Assembly: GCA_019359075.1 (NCBI GenBank)
Contig: JAHHIB010000021.1
Location: 19,023 to 83,022 of the forward strand
Direction of reading: 5' to 3'
Length of the DNA: 64,000 bases
DNA from: Kalymmatonema hyalinum WJT4-NPBG1
GTDB lineage: Bacteria > Cyanobacteriota > Cyanobacteriia > Cyanobacteriales > Nostocaceae
The notes beneath the pieces were generated by a model. That model was not told the DNA's origin and did no database searches. It worked only from the letters and a program-made list of their open reading frames with translations. Shown here piece by piece: positions 36,868-45,897 of the stretch. The first letter of the stretch is position 1, and the number at the start of each line of letters is the position of its first letter. Position numbers and translations under genes: made by a program.

Positions 36868-37755
36868 TTAAAGCTGCAACGAAAAATGTCTAAGAACTGC
36901 AAAACTGAGTAACCTTGCACGTACATTAGAACCTTGGAGAACTTTTAGACGTAGAAAGCGTCCAGTTGCCAAACGAGAAATTCCCTTGAGGCGAGCCTGA
37001 AGCCTGACTGTTAAAAACTTGATTCCATCTTTTTCATTACCAGCATATAACGGCATAAATGCCAGTTGACCATAAAGGACATCAGCACGATGAGTTCTAC
37101 TAAGATTGTTTTGGTGATGTTCTGGATTGGGTAAGCCTCCATGTTCACCATAGTTCCGCCAAGGAATGTAGTTTTTCAACTTTCTTTGGCGTAGAAAGGA
37201 ATCAATAGTTGAGTCCCAAGTAGAGTAGGTCGTCGCTCCCTGTTTTTCTGTCACTTCCTCTGCCAAGTCTAGCAAGCAGCGGGCAGCTTGTGGAGTCACA
37301 ATGTAAGCAACTGCTGAAGTAGAAAACCCTTCGGCATAGCCATCAGATGAAACGCTGTATACCTGCGGCGCACAAGTATACAGCCAACAAATTCCAACAT
37401 CACTTTGATTGGGATTAAAGGGTAGAGGAAGCTTCGCAAAATTTCGTACTGGGACAAAATCTGCCTCAATAATCAGAGTTAGTTTATCCTCTTGGACGGC
37501 TCTTTCCCAAGCTCGTTGATGGTTCATCAGGCAAAGATAACTCCGGGAAAAATTTTGATATTCTGGTTTGGTTTCTTGCCTGAGGACTTCATGCAAAAAA
37601 CCTTCTTTGCTCAATGCTTCTTCAAGCTGCTGAGTTGATTCTTTGCTGGCAATAATAAAAACTTTACTAATAGAGTCTCCTAGAAGATTTTTTCTTGGCT
37701 CTTGGTTAGTCAACACTGCTTCTGGTGCTTTGATTTTGAAGGGATTAAGTTTCAT
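36868..37755 (-). CDS. Glycosyltransferase family 25-like protein
   Basis: The 295-residue protein resembles GT25 (LPS-type) glycosyltransferases. An early beta strand (ISKVFIIASKESTQQLEEAL), the acceptor-region phrase SYLCLMNHQRAWERAVQEDK, and LTLIIEADFVPV, which corresponds to the DxD-like EDDV motif, are visible. STSAVAYIVTPQAARCLLDL fits the later conserved helix, and HGGLPN stands where GT25 members often end the catalytic domain. The acidic motif here is EAD, weaker than the usual EDD. It may act in cell-surface glycan synthesis. The family call is by motif order and is not certain. Confidence 0.65.
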   Translation of the reverse strand: MKLNPFKIKAPEAVLTNQEPRKNLLGDSISKVFIIASKESTQQLEEALSKEGFLHEVLRQETKPEYQNFSRSYLCLMNHQRAWERAVQEDKLTLIIEADFVPVRNFAKLPLPFNPNQSDVGICWLYTCAPQVYSVSSDGYAEGFSTSAVAYIVTPQAARCLLDLAEEVTEKQGATTYSTWDSTIDSFLRQRKLKNYIPWRNYGEHGGLPNPEHHQNNLSRTHRADVLYGQLAFMPLYAGNEKDGIKFLTVRLQARLKGISRLATGRFLRLKVLQGSNVRARLLSFAVLRHFSLQL

Positions 37756-39068
37756 GCTGTTAAAAATTTCCGGACAATTTTTGCAGGGGAAACAACTCAG
37801 TTAAACTCAATTTATAATTTTATGTTCAAAAAATAAAACGATTTAAGTATTAATACTTTAAGCGAGGATTCAGCTTTTCTAACGCTAAATCTTTCAACCA
37901 GTTATTCAGTTATTCGTTACCAGTAGTTTTTGTCCATTATGAGCGTGGTAGTCAGAGTCAACCAGTTACCAGTGATAACTGTTTAGTGTTCACTGTTTTA
38001 AATCCACTATAAAGCTGTCATCTACGCCGTTAAGCTAAAGAAAGGAAGTTATCACCAACTATTTTGAAGTGCTAAGCTGGGAGTAAGTCCCCCCCTTTGC
38101 CTCACTCAAGGACGCATTCATGATAGCGATCGCTTTCCAGTGCAGCGGATTTTGGATAGTATTCAGCGGACGAAGATAAGCTGAAGGCAGGCAACACTCG
38201 GAAAATTCCAGTGTTGAGCGGTAGAATAGCAGGTTGCATCGGTCGTTGATCATTAGCCAGGGTTTTTTTGCAGTTCTACTGATGATGAATGGTCATTTGG
38301 GTGGTAAATTTGCCTGTTGTGTTGCTTTAAGGTGTCGCTGGTTTTCCAAAATTGGGACGTACAACAAGCGCAATCGAAAGTACAGAGTCTGATTGTTGCT
38401 CGCTACGGACAAGTGGGAATCTGACTAACGTTCACTCATCGCGCAAAAGACAGCCGAGACACAGACAACAGTCTGTCTACCTCTGGGGTAAGATGGGAGC
38501 AACTCCTAGCTAAAAGCATACAAAGAGCAGTAAATTTGAGTTTGTGATGCGCTCAACTGATCTGCCAAAAGCAAACCATTTCCAGAGGATGGTGATGAGT
38601 TACACGCTCGCTTTAGGGCTTTGGTACTAAAGTTCTTTGAAAACGTTCTAGAGCGTTAGTTGGGACAGTCAATTGCCCTTCTTGAGGTTAGCATCTGGTT
38701 GGGATCAGGGTAAGAGATTGCCCGCGCTTCTATGCGAGCAATCAAATTGATTTGATCTTGGACGAGCCCTTGCAGCAGTCGTATAAAAACTTTCACTTGC
38801 GCTTGACCAAAGAGTTGATGAGAGGCAATATTGCGACTGAGATTCGGGGCTACTGGTCTTTGCTGGAGGAATTCCTCAACAAAAAGCAAGGAAATGGCTA
38901 AAAACTAAAGATGTCATTTGAAAAACCTATGTAGGTTCGGAGTCCGAAAAATCTAAAATAGATATTAAATTGAAAAAAAAAGAACGACCATTCCATCGAC
39001 AACCGCCAGTCAATGTTTACTTTCTGTAAAGCGTCGTCGGTTTGTTACCAGTGCTGAAACACGATTAC
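37756..39068. other. Long gap before sasA, no gene supported
   Basis: About 1.3 kb contains several short ORFs on both strands (for example 38059-38253 and 38656-38889 on the minus strand) that match no family I know. Degenerate heptamers of the GTTATCA type occur near 37900-38010. The middle part has protein-like fragments in shifting frames (WDVQQAQSKVQSLIVARYGQ at about 38355-38420), so decayed genes are likely. The last 150 bases should hold the sasA promoter. Confidence 0.45.
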
Positions 39069-40253
39069 ATGCAAGTTTCCCAGGATCAGCCTATTTCTTC
39101 TGATGCTCCACTACAGCTGTTACTTTTTGTCGATGGACGACCAAAGTCCAAACCACAAGTACAGCGAATTCGCTCTTACTTAAAAGAGTTGCAAGCTGAC
39201 TACAGCTTTGATCTTCAAATCATTGATGTCGGTCAACAACCATATTTGGCGGAACATTTTAAACTGGTAGCAACGCCAGCTTTAATCAAAATTCACCCTG
39301 AACCAAAGCAAATCCTAGCTGGTAGCAATATAACTGGTGAATTGAAAACTTGGTGGCCCCGCTGGCAAGCAGCTGTAGACGCCTACTTAGAATTACAAAG
39401 TGGTTTACACGAAAATGATGAAAATGGTCGTGTCAGAGAACCAAAGTCCTCTATTGGTTCAGTTGCTGTTTCAGCCGAACTGATACGACTCTCAGATGAA
39501 ATTTTTCGCCTAAAACAGGAAAAAGAGAAACTCCAGGAGCAGATCCAGTTTAAAGACCGGGTGATTGCGATACTAGCCCATGACCTCCGCAATCCCCTGA
39601 CTGCGGCTTCTATAGCTATAGATACCCTGCAATCTAACTACAATGCTCAAAAAGGTGAATTCGAGCGTCTAACACCAAAGATGACGTTGCATTTATTTAA
39701 GCACGCCCGTAACCAAGCCAAGACAATAGACCGTATGATTACTGACCTTTTGCAAGTAGGTCGTGGTAATGAAAGGGAATTTCCCATTCAACCGCAAAAG
39801 GTGGATATAGGCAAAGTTTGCCTTGAGGTTCTAGAGGAATTGCGCGATCGCTACATCGCCAAATCCCACAAGATAAAAAAAGATATCCCCAAAGACTTAC
39901 CCAATGTTTACGCCGATCCAGAACGCATACGCCAAGTGCTGATCAACCTGTTAGACAATGCTATCAAATACACGCCTGAAGGTGGCGACATCAGCGTTTG
40001 TGGACTTCACCGCACTACCCAAAAAATTCAGTTTAGTATTGGCGATACTGGTCCTGGTATTCCTGAAGAAAACCGCGATCGCATCTTTGAAAATCACTAT
40101 CGCCTCGAACGTGATCAAGGTAAAGAAGGTTACGGCATTGGTCTGTGTTTATGCCAGCGCATTATCCAGGCGCACTACGGTCAAATATGGGTAGATACAG
40201 CACCCGATGGCGGAGCATGGTTCCACTTTACGTTACCAGTGTATCCAAGTTAG
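39069..40253 (+). CDS. sasA: Circadian clock output kinase SasA
   Basis: SasA binds KaiC through a KaiB-like domain and phosphorylates RpaA to pass clock phase to gene expression. The KaiB-like thioredoxin fold occupies about 12-100 ([40 protein letters not shown] and [20 protein letters not shown]). A coiled coil leads to the H box at about 176 ([14 protein letters not shown]), then N, G1 and G2 boxes ([35 protein letters not shown]). The ATG at 39069 gives the usual N-terminus (MQVSQDQ); GTG 39051 and TTG 39042 are in frame. The length of 394 is typical. No kai genes are in the window. Confidence 0.95.
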   Translation: MQVSQDQPISSDAPLQLLLFVDGRPKSKPQVQRIRSYLKELQADYSFDLQIIDVGQQPYLAEHFKLVATPALIKIHPEPKQILAGSNITGELKTWWPRWQAAVDAYLELQSGLHENDENGRVREPKSSIGSVAVSAELIRLSDEIFRLKQEKEKLQEQIQFKDRVIAILAHDLRNPLTAASIAIDTLQSNYNAQKGEFERLTPKMTLHLFKHARNQAKTIDRMITDLLQVGRGNEREFPIQPQKVDIGKVCLEVLEELRDRYIAKSHKIKKDIPKDLPNVYADPERIRQVLINLLDNAIKYTPEGGDISVCGLHRTTQKIQFSIGDTGPGIPEENRDRIFENHYRLERDQGKEGYGIGLCLCQRIIQAHYGQIWVDTAPDGGAWFHFTLPVYPS

Positions 40254-40390
40254 CTAGTTTTTTGATGTGAGTTGTTTCGTTCCCCGGCAAAGCGTGGGAA
40301 TGCTATCAGTCAGGCTCTGGCTGACATTATCCCTAATTCTTGACTTTGTTTGACTTTGCACGCTGAGTGGAAAATAATATCCAGTCGGTT

Positions 40391-40690
40391 TTAGCGGTAA
40401 GCAACAATGAAAAGCCGAGGAAAAAGAAACAATATATGCTTGCGCCACACCTGCACGCAGTCTTTCGTGAATCGAAGCTTTTCCTCCTCATCTTCCAACG
40501 CTTCGAGAAAGGGACGCAAAGGAGCGCCCCTGCTCCATTGCATAATGGGCTCATGAGTGTAACGTGCTAATATTGCGTCTGCCAAAGGTCAATTCGTGAG
40601 GCAAGAGGTCGCAGGATGTTGTAATAGAAAGACGGCTTTTCAAAATAGTTCATTGCCTTTTTCGCCTTATCCATCCGACTTTGCCAACTA
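40391..40690 (-). pseudogene. tam: Relic of trans-aconitate 2-methyltransferase
   Basis: Two minus-strand frames carry the C-terminal part of a Tam-type SAM methyltransferase. The upstream frame (about 40690 to 40575) reads YFEKPSFYYNILRPLASRID then LWQTQY and hits a stop. The second frame ending at 40391 reads PIMQWSRGAPLRPFLEALED and ends FLFPRLFIVAYR. These match the Tam C-terminus (WVKGTGLRPFL...FPFRRLFIV). The SAM-binding N-terminal two thirds are missing, and at least one stop and one frameshift are present. It lies convergent to sasA. Confidence 0.75.
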
Positions 40691-40711
40691 TGTATAAGTT
40701 TCACGGAGCAG

Positions 40712-41140
40712 TCAATCCTTTTCCTGGCTTCCTGAAAGCCTCAAAGCGGCGATAATTTGAGTATTTGCTTCCGGAAAAGCATAGTGATCTAGCTCATCCA
40801 AACTGACCCAACGAATTTCTTCACATTCAATTGGTTGAGGAACACCACAGAGGTAGCGGCAATTATGCACTGTCAGGGTAACGCGCAAGTGGGTATAAGT
40901 GTGGTCAATTGTGATCAGATGCTTTCCCACTTCAACCTCTATCCCCAGCTCTTCATAAATTTCTCGTCTAATACACTCCTCGACAGTTTCACCAGGCTCG
41001 ACTTTACCTCCAGGAAATTCCCACAAACCGCCCATTGTACCACCGGGACGACGGCGATCAATGAGAATTTGCCCCTTGTCGTTCCAAATGACAGCCACGC
41101 CAATAATTTTATGAGGTAGGAAAGTAGTGCTTTGATTCAT
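40712..41140 (-). CDS. mutT: NUDIX hydrolase, MutT-type 8-oxo-dGTP diphosphatase
   Basis: The 142-residue protein has a complete Nudix box (GGKVEPGETVEECIRREIYE followed by ELGI), with the metal-binding REIYEELG core. The N-terminal KIIGVAVIWNDKGQILIDRR and the GLWEFPGG lead-in are typical of MutT. It should hydrolyse oxidised nucleotides such as 8-oxo-dGTP to prevent mutation, although family members can have other substrates. The C-terminal part contains EIRWVSLDELDHYAFPEANT, as in MutT. The length is normal. It stands alone between the tam relic and a truncated glycosyltransferase on the same strand. Confidence 0.9.
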   Translation of the reverse strand: MNQSTTFLPHKIIGVAVIWNDKGQILIDRRRPGGTMGGLWEFPGGKVEPGETVEECIRREIYEELGIEVEVGKHLITIDHTYTHLRVTLTVHNCRYLCGVPQPIECEEIRWVSLDELDHYAFPEANTQIIAALRLSGSQEKD

Positions 41141-41246
41141 AGTTTGTTTTTAGAGTAATGCGGAGACAAGCGGACAATAGGACTAATGATTAATCACTCA
41201 TAGACATCTCCGAAAATATACAATACCTGTCTATGATTGGCTTTAG

Positions 41247-41531
41247 TTATGCAAGCGCCAAATTTGCTTGTCGCTGCTTGCAGGCAATGAGAAAAATTTT
41301 TATTAAGCGAGCATCTTGGCTATTTCTGTTGTATTTTAATTTGATGTTGCTGAGAGTTTCTTGGCAGTTTTTAATGACTTCGTGAGTATTATTTGTTGAA
41401 CAATTATTAGATATAAAAATCTCACAGTCAGATTCAAACCTTTTGACAACTTCAGCAAGCCAAGCTAATTGCTTATTAAGAAGCTCAGAACGGTTGAACG
41501 TAGGAATAGCTATTGTTAGTAGTTTATTCAT
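41247..41531 (-). pseudogene. Truncated family 2 glycosyltransferase (N-terminal part)
   Basis: The 94-codon frame starts like a GT2 enzyme: LLTIAIPTFNRSELLNKQLA then CEIFISNNCSTNNTHEVIKN. After KLKYNRNSQDARLIKIFL the usual DD/DxD region is missing and the frame ends in unrelated residues. GT2 enzymes need about 250 residues including the acidic nucleotide-binding motif, so this is an inactive N-terminal piece. It lies in a decayed surface-polysaccharide region with PIG-L and another glycosyltransferase fragment. Confidence 0.75.
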
Positions 41532-41929
41532 TTATAAGTTAAAGATATTTTACACTAATGTGTTAGTTTTTTATTTAGATAGAGGCTTCATGTAAAAAAA
41601 ATGTATGCCTAAATTGATCCGCTACCAAATATTGATAACTAGACAGAAGTGCAAAAAAATATGAGTCATTTTTTTTCAACTTTTGACACTCTTGAATAAT
41701 AGCAAAGGGAGGAGGAAGTAAATCCCTTAAAAAAGTTTTTGTGAAACCAAGGACATCGATAACTTATTTTTAACTCTTTTCTAGTGGTAGATAATAAGTA
41801 GAAGGAGTTATCAAAATCTTGCTGATTATTAAGTTTACCTGAGTGTTACCACATCAACAGTATAGTGACATCTCCCTCTACTACTAATAAGTGACCTAGT
41901 TAAGAAATAAATTTCCGCCTTGTGACAAT
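41532..41929. other. AT-rich gap in the decayed glycosyltransferase region
   Basis: No gene or clear motif is seen in these 400 bases. Confidence 0.4.
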
Positions 41930-42694
41930 TTAACTTTTGAAAAAAATCTCATAGGGCAAAAAGAAACGCTGTAGAAAGCCACTGGGTAAGCCAGGCATTT
42001 GAGAGGAGTAGGTTTCAATAGCTCGTTTTTTTCTGTCTTTAACAGAATCAATCGCTAATCGGTAAGGAGCACCTATATCCTCAAAGTTTAGATCAAAAGA
42101 CAGTGGATGTTGCCAAAGCATCCAAATTGGATACTGTAATAGTTCGACTTGGATTCCTGATGCGGCGATCGCCTCCTGAACCAACTCGTAAGTTGCTTCG
42201 TGATCCCCATGAGCGTCTTTTCTATGAGGAACGTAAATCTCTTCTGGCATAAAAGACTGTAGGCGTTGAACTAACTCATTAACTATGTATTGGCGTTGGT
42301 CATCAGCCAGATTTTGCAAAGAACCATCTATTTGATTGAGAAAGTGAGTTTCCGAACTTGCAATTCCCAGAATATTTAGGGCATTCGTAGCTTCTTGCTG
42401 GCGAATATCTGTGATTGTTTCTGGTGTAATCCAATCGGGTCTGCCATACCGTCCATCCGTTAGAAAAATCACCTCTACAGGCACTCCTAGTGACCGTTTC
42501 AGGGCAATGGTACCACCACAACCTAGAGTTTCATCATCTTGATGGGGAGAAAACACCATTGCTGATTTTTTACTCACTGTTAGTGGCTGACTTTTAAAAT
42601 ACAAAATCCAGCGAGACAGGATGTCTGCACCGATAGAACGAAGCTTAGCTCCGAAAACCACTCTTAAGTTACGAAAAATTTGTCTGTTTCCCAT
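41930..42694 (-). CDS. PIG-L family deacetylase
   Basis: The 254-residue protein is a LmbE/PIG-L type zinc-dependent de-N-acetylase. The metal motif is intact in SPHQDDETLGCGG (His, Asp, Asp), and the later His region HRKDAHGDHEATYELVQ supplies the third ligand. EVIFLTDGRYGRPDW also matches the family. Substrates are N-acetylglucosamine-bearing glycans or similar sugars. It overlaps the truncated glycosyltransferase at its 5' side by 31 bases, a sign of a former operon for surface-glycan synthesis. The start MGNRQIFRNLRV is the only reasonable ATG. It appears intact although its neighbours are broken. Confidence 0.88.
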   Translation of the reverse strand: MGNRQIFRNLRVVFGAKLRSIGADILSRWILYFKSQPLTVSKKSAMVFSPHQDDETLGCGGTIALKRSLGVPVEVIFLTDGRYGRPDWITPETITDIRQQEATNALNILGIASSETHFLNQIDGSLQNLADDQRQYIVNELVQRLQSFMPEEIYVPHRKDAHGDHEATYELVQEAIAASGIQVELLQYPIWMLWQHPLSFDLNFEDIGAPYRLAIDSVKDRKKRAIETYSSQMPGLPSGFLQRFFLPYEIFFKS

Positions 42695-43020
42695 GTTCTA
42701 CCATGCTTGTCTTTTTTGCCCTGATTGGTGAGAATTTTCTCTACAGTATTTCGATATGATTCTGTAAATTTCTCTCTGGTATGATTAGCTCTCACAAATT
42801 CCCAGGCTTTTCTCGCCATGATTTTTAGTTCTAAAGGAGAAAGACTGGCAATCATCCGGAGCGAATTCTTGATTTCTTCAACAGAAGATTCTTTTAAAAT
42901 CACCCCAAAATCGTCATGTACATCCACACTTGCTTCATAGCTGACAATTGGGATGAGACCAGCATGCATACAAGTGATCACACACCCACCACCACCTTCT
43001 GAATTTTGACAAAAAAGAGA
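42664..43020 (-). pseudogene. C-terminal fragment of a GT-B glycosyltransferase
   Basis: The minus-strand frame is open from a stop near 43020 and reads QNSEGGGGCVITCMHAGLIP, then IVSYEASVDVHDDFGVILKE and MIASLSPLELKIMARKAWEF. This is the C-terminal nucleotide-sugar-binding half of a GT1/GT4 enzyme (the usual form is PSxSEGxPxxVIEAMxxGxP). The N-terminal half is absent. Its first ATG is at 42981, but homology begins earlier, so a normal start has been lost. It overlaps the start of the PIG-L gene. Confidence 0.72.
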
Positions 43021-43878
43021 TTAGCTTGTCGAAACTACTGAGAACAGTAAATGCCATTTGAACCCCAAACAAGCATCGATTTAAACAAAGGCGACTTTGA
43101 CTCGACTTTAGCTACCTGAGATGGTGATGTGGTTCTAAAACAGAAAAATGAAGTAAGAGCAAAAATGCCTTTTTACCCCAGCTTTACTGTCCTGTTAACT
43201 TTACCAGAAACAGAAATTTAAAAGTTAAGACTTCATCAAAAATAGAGTTAAGATTTGGTAAAGACAATGGAATCATTTGTAATTTTTTTATTAAGCATAA
43301 CTACTAATGCGCATCTTTTGCAAAATAGTCAAGCTGATTCAGCGGTTGTTATGTCATTCGCTTAACAACCTGCTTAGAGGAATCTGCCAGAATACCCTGG
43401 AGGAAATAAATAAACTACGTTAACTTCTTGTTTGAGTTTTTTAATGCCAAATTTGTGATATCTTATATGATTTTTCGTCTTTTTGTAAAAATTGTTCTTA
43501 GTTACGCTTTGCTTTACATATCTTCAAAATAGCGCTATTTAGTAAGCAGAAATTGAGGTGGTATCAATAGATCGAGGATTCAAAAGTAAAATAGAAGGCA
43601 TGAGCGATTGCAAGACCATGCTCAGGCAAATATTTGATAGGACGCCATAAAAAATGTTTTGACAACCACTTACCAAGACAACAATCTAATCAATTTTCGC
43701 TTGTTCTTATTTGGAGAAATTGCAGCCAACAATACAAAACGGTAAGTGCTAAGTTATAGCATTATTCATTCCGTAAGATATCACACAACTGCACTTAGCG
43801 AAGAATTTTCCAGAAAGTTTTAGCTTTTGTGCTTCCTTGCGAATTTCAAGTTTTAATATTTGCTTTAACTTCCCAGTT
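43021..43878. other. Intergenic region, no gene supported
   Basis: About 850 AT-rich bases hold no ORF of interest. The left side probably contains decayed glycosyltransferase sequence, and the right side the promoter of the aminopeptidase gene. No clear regulatory site is seen. Confidence 0.4.
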
Positions 43879-45258
43879 ATGATCCAAAAAACCTCTAGCT
43901 CTCTCATCGATACTTTACGCGATCGCCGACAAAGACTAGCCAACCTCATTGATTTTCCAGCAATTCTTTGGTCAGGAAGTAGCAGCCCGCGTAACTTTCC
44001 AGCAAATGTCTTTCCGTTCCGTGCAAGCAGTCATTTCCTCTACTTTGCAGGGCTTCCACTGCCCAATGCAGCAATTCGGCTTGCAGCAGGTAAGCTAGAA
44101 CTCTTCATGGATGATCCCCAACCAGAAAGTGCTCTTTGGCATGGAGAAACGCCTCATCGTGAGGAAATTGCTCAGATGATTGGAGCAGATGCTGCTAGAC
44201 CAATGGCAGAATTAGAGTTGTGGACAGAAGATGCAGCAACAATTGCCGCACAAGATGCTGGCACTTGGACACAGCAGTCGCAACTCTTGAATAGATGGGT
44301 TTTGCCAAAAAGCCCGCCGCAAGGAATCGACTCGGAGTTAGCCAAGGCAATTATCTCGTTACGCCTCATCCACGACGACGGGGCATTAGCCGAACTCCGA
44401 AAAGCTGCCGCTGTCACCGTAGAAGCTCACAAAGCTGGCATGGCGGCGACAGCTAGCGCCAAAATTGAAGCAGAAGTCCGTGCGGCGATGGAACGAGTCA
44501 TTATTGGCAATAATATGACCACGTCCTACACCAGTATCGTCACAGTTCACGGCGAAGTTCTGCACAACGACCAATATCACCACCCACTGCAACCAGGCGA
44601 CTTGGTGCTTGCTGATGTTGGCGCTGAAACCGAAATGGGTTGGGCTGCTGATGTTACTCGTACTTGGTCTATTGCGGGTAAATTTTCATCTACCCAAAGA
44701 GATATTTATGATATTGTACTAGCGGCTCATGATGCTTGCATCGCCAAGATACGCCCTGGAGTGGAGTATCAAGATTTACATTTACTCGCCTGTACTGTGA
44801 TTGCAGAAGGCTTGGTGGATTTAGGCATTTTGCAAGGAAACCCCCAAGATTTAGTGGAAATGGACGCCCACACGCTCTTTTTCCCCCACGGTATCGGTCA
44901 TTTGCTGGGTTTAGATGTCCATGATATGGAAGATTTGGGAGATTTAGCAGGTTATGAAGAGGAACGCACAAGGAGTAACCGTTTTGGTTTAGGCTACTTG
45001 CGTTTAAATCGTCCCTTACGTCCGGGAATGTTAGTCACAATTGAGCCAGGATTTTATCAAGTTCCAGCAATTTTAAATGATGCGAATTGGCGTTCCAAAT
45101 ATCAAAATATTGTTAACTGGGAACGCTTATCTCAATTTGCCGACGTGCGAGGAATTCGCATTGAAGATGATGTTTTAGTGACAGAACAAGGGAGTGAAGT
45201 TTTAACTGCGGCATTGGCGACACAAGCCAGTGCTGTCGAGAATTTAGTACGTGGTTGA
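43879..45258 (+). CDS. pepP: Xaa-Pro aminopeptidase (aminopeptidase P family, M24)
   Basis: This 459-residue enzyme removes N-terminal residues before proline. The start is placed at ATG 43879, which begins a conserved N-terminus; the in-frame ATG at 43837 adds 14 residues. The N-terminal domain (about 10-170) has SHFLYFAGLPLPNAA. The pita-bread domain shows the metal ligands in order: Asp in VLADVGAETEMGWAADVTRT, His in FFPHGIGHLLGLDVHD, Glu in TIEPGFY and Glu in GIRIEDDVLV. All are present, so it should be active with two metal ions. A strong 18-bp stem hairpin follows the gene. Confidence 0.92.
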   Translation: MIQKTSSSLIDTLRDRRQRLANLIDFPAILWSGSSSPRNFPANVFPFRASSHFLYFAGLPLPNAAIRLAAGKLELFMDDPQPESALWHGETPHREEIAQMIGADAARPMAELELWTEDAATIAAQDAGTWTQQSQLLNRWVLPKSPPQGIDSELAKAIISLRLIHDDGALAELRKAAAVTVEAHKAGMAATASAKIEAEVRAAMERVIIGNNMTTSYTSIVTVHGEVLHNDQYHHPLQPGDLVLADVGAETEMGWAADVTRTWSIAGKFSSTQRDIYDIVLAAHDACIAKIRPGVEYQDLHLLACTVIAEGLVDLGILQGNPQDLVEMDAHTLFFPHGIGHLLGLDVHDMEDLGDLAGYEEERTRSNRFGLGYLRLNRPLRPGMLVTIEPGFYQVPAILNDANWRSKYQNIVNWERLSQFADVRGIRIEDDVLVTEQGSEVLTAALATQASAVENLVRG

Positions 45259-45292
45259 AAAGGACAATCGCCTGTGGCTGCTTGGTTGAGAT

Positions 45293-45340
45293 TTAAGCGA
45301 ATGCTTAATTAGAATTAAATTAAGCATTCGCTTAAGTTTT
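45293..45340 (+). terminator. Terminator after the aminopeptidase gene
   Basis: TTAAGCGAATGCTTAATT (45293-45310) pairs perfectly with AATTAAGCATTCGCTTAA (45318-45335) across a 7-nt loop, followed by GTTTT. The 18-bp stem lies 35 bases after the stop codon. Confidence 0.75.
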
Positions 45341-45380
45341 GGCAGCAATATCCTATGCTGCATATAAAGGTTGAAATCTT

Positions 45381-45587
45381 ATGAATCAGGAAGACAGAAA
45401 AACTATTGAGAAACGAGTTGTCTATGTGCCTGAAGTAAATAACTCATTTACACCTGGTTCTGTCCTTAGTGTTGAAGTGAGCAATGATGAAGAAGTTGAG
45501 TGGCAATGGACGCACTTTCCTCAAGGTCAAAGTGTGATCACTGGATATAAGATAGTCAAAAAGAACAATCAAGCTAATCTTCCCTAG
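45381..45587 (+). CDS. Small conserved protein, function unknown
   Basis: The 68-residue soluble protein reads as one small beta-rich domain (VVYVPEVNNSFTPGSVLSVE, EEVEWQWTHFPQGQSVITGY). It has no signal peptide and no known catalytic motif. The stretch AAGGTTGAAATCTT before the ATG offers only a weak ribosome-binding site. It sits behind a strong terminator, so it has its own promoter. I do not recognise the family; it may be restricted to cyanobacteria. A very short convergent frame overlaps its 3' end. Confidence 0.6.
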   Translation: MNQEDRKTIEKRVVYVPEVNNSFTPGSVLSVEVSNDEEVEWQWTHFPQGQSVITGYKIVKKNNQANLP

Positions 45588-45702
45588 CTAGCCTTAAGCA
45601 ACGACTAGCACTAAGTTCAGTGAGCCAAGTTTCATAAGTTTGCCAGATAATACCTGATAAGTGAATTATTTCTTGAGGTTGAATCAGAGTTTTACTAGTC
45701 AT
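45574..45702 (-). CDS. Possible 42-residue protein
   Basis: A minus-strand frame from ATG 45702 to TAG 45574-45576 encodes a polypeptide containing QEIIHLSGIIWQTYETWLTE and ending SRCLRLARED. The composition is protein-like, but there is no ribosome-binding site, and it overlaps the 3' end of the 45381 gene by 14 bases. It may be a small gene or a relic of a longer one. Confidence 0.25.
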   Translation of the reverse strand: MTSKTLIQPQEIIHLSGIIWQTYETWLTELSASRCLRLARED

Positions 45703-45804
45703 ATCAATAAATTGACAAATAGAAAGTATTTATTACCCTTACTTTCAAGGCTATTTCATTCTATGCACAACCACTCGGAAATAAATTTCACTGGGTTTTA
45801 GCCG

Positions 45805-45824
45805 AAGTCGGTTTTAACCGACTT
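45805..45824. repeat. Short palindrome AAGTCGGTT/AACCGACTT
   Basis: Nine-base arms with a TT loop lie between the small genes and the pentapeptide gene. The arm AAGTCGG also occurs in the 31-bp palindrome at 25741-25771, so the two could be related. Confidence 0.5.
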
Positions 45825-45897
45825 AAGCTATAAGCTGTGGAACTTGACTTCCTGGCGAATTGAGGAAGACTAAATTTTCTATCTACACTCTTATCAC

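Noticed and set aside
38656..38889. 77-codon minus-strand ORF upstream of sasA
   Set aside because: No family, no ribosome-binding site and degenerate surroundings; treated as part of a gene-free gap.
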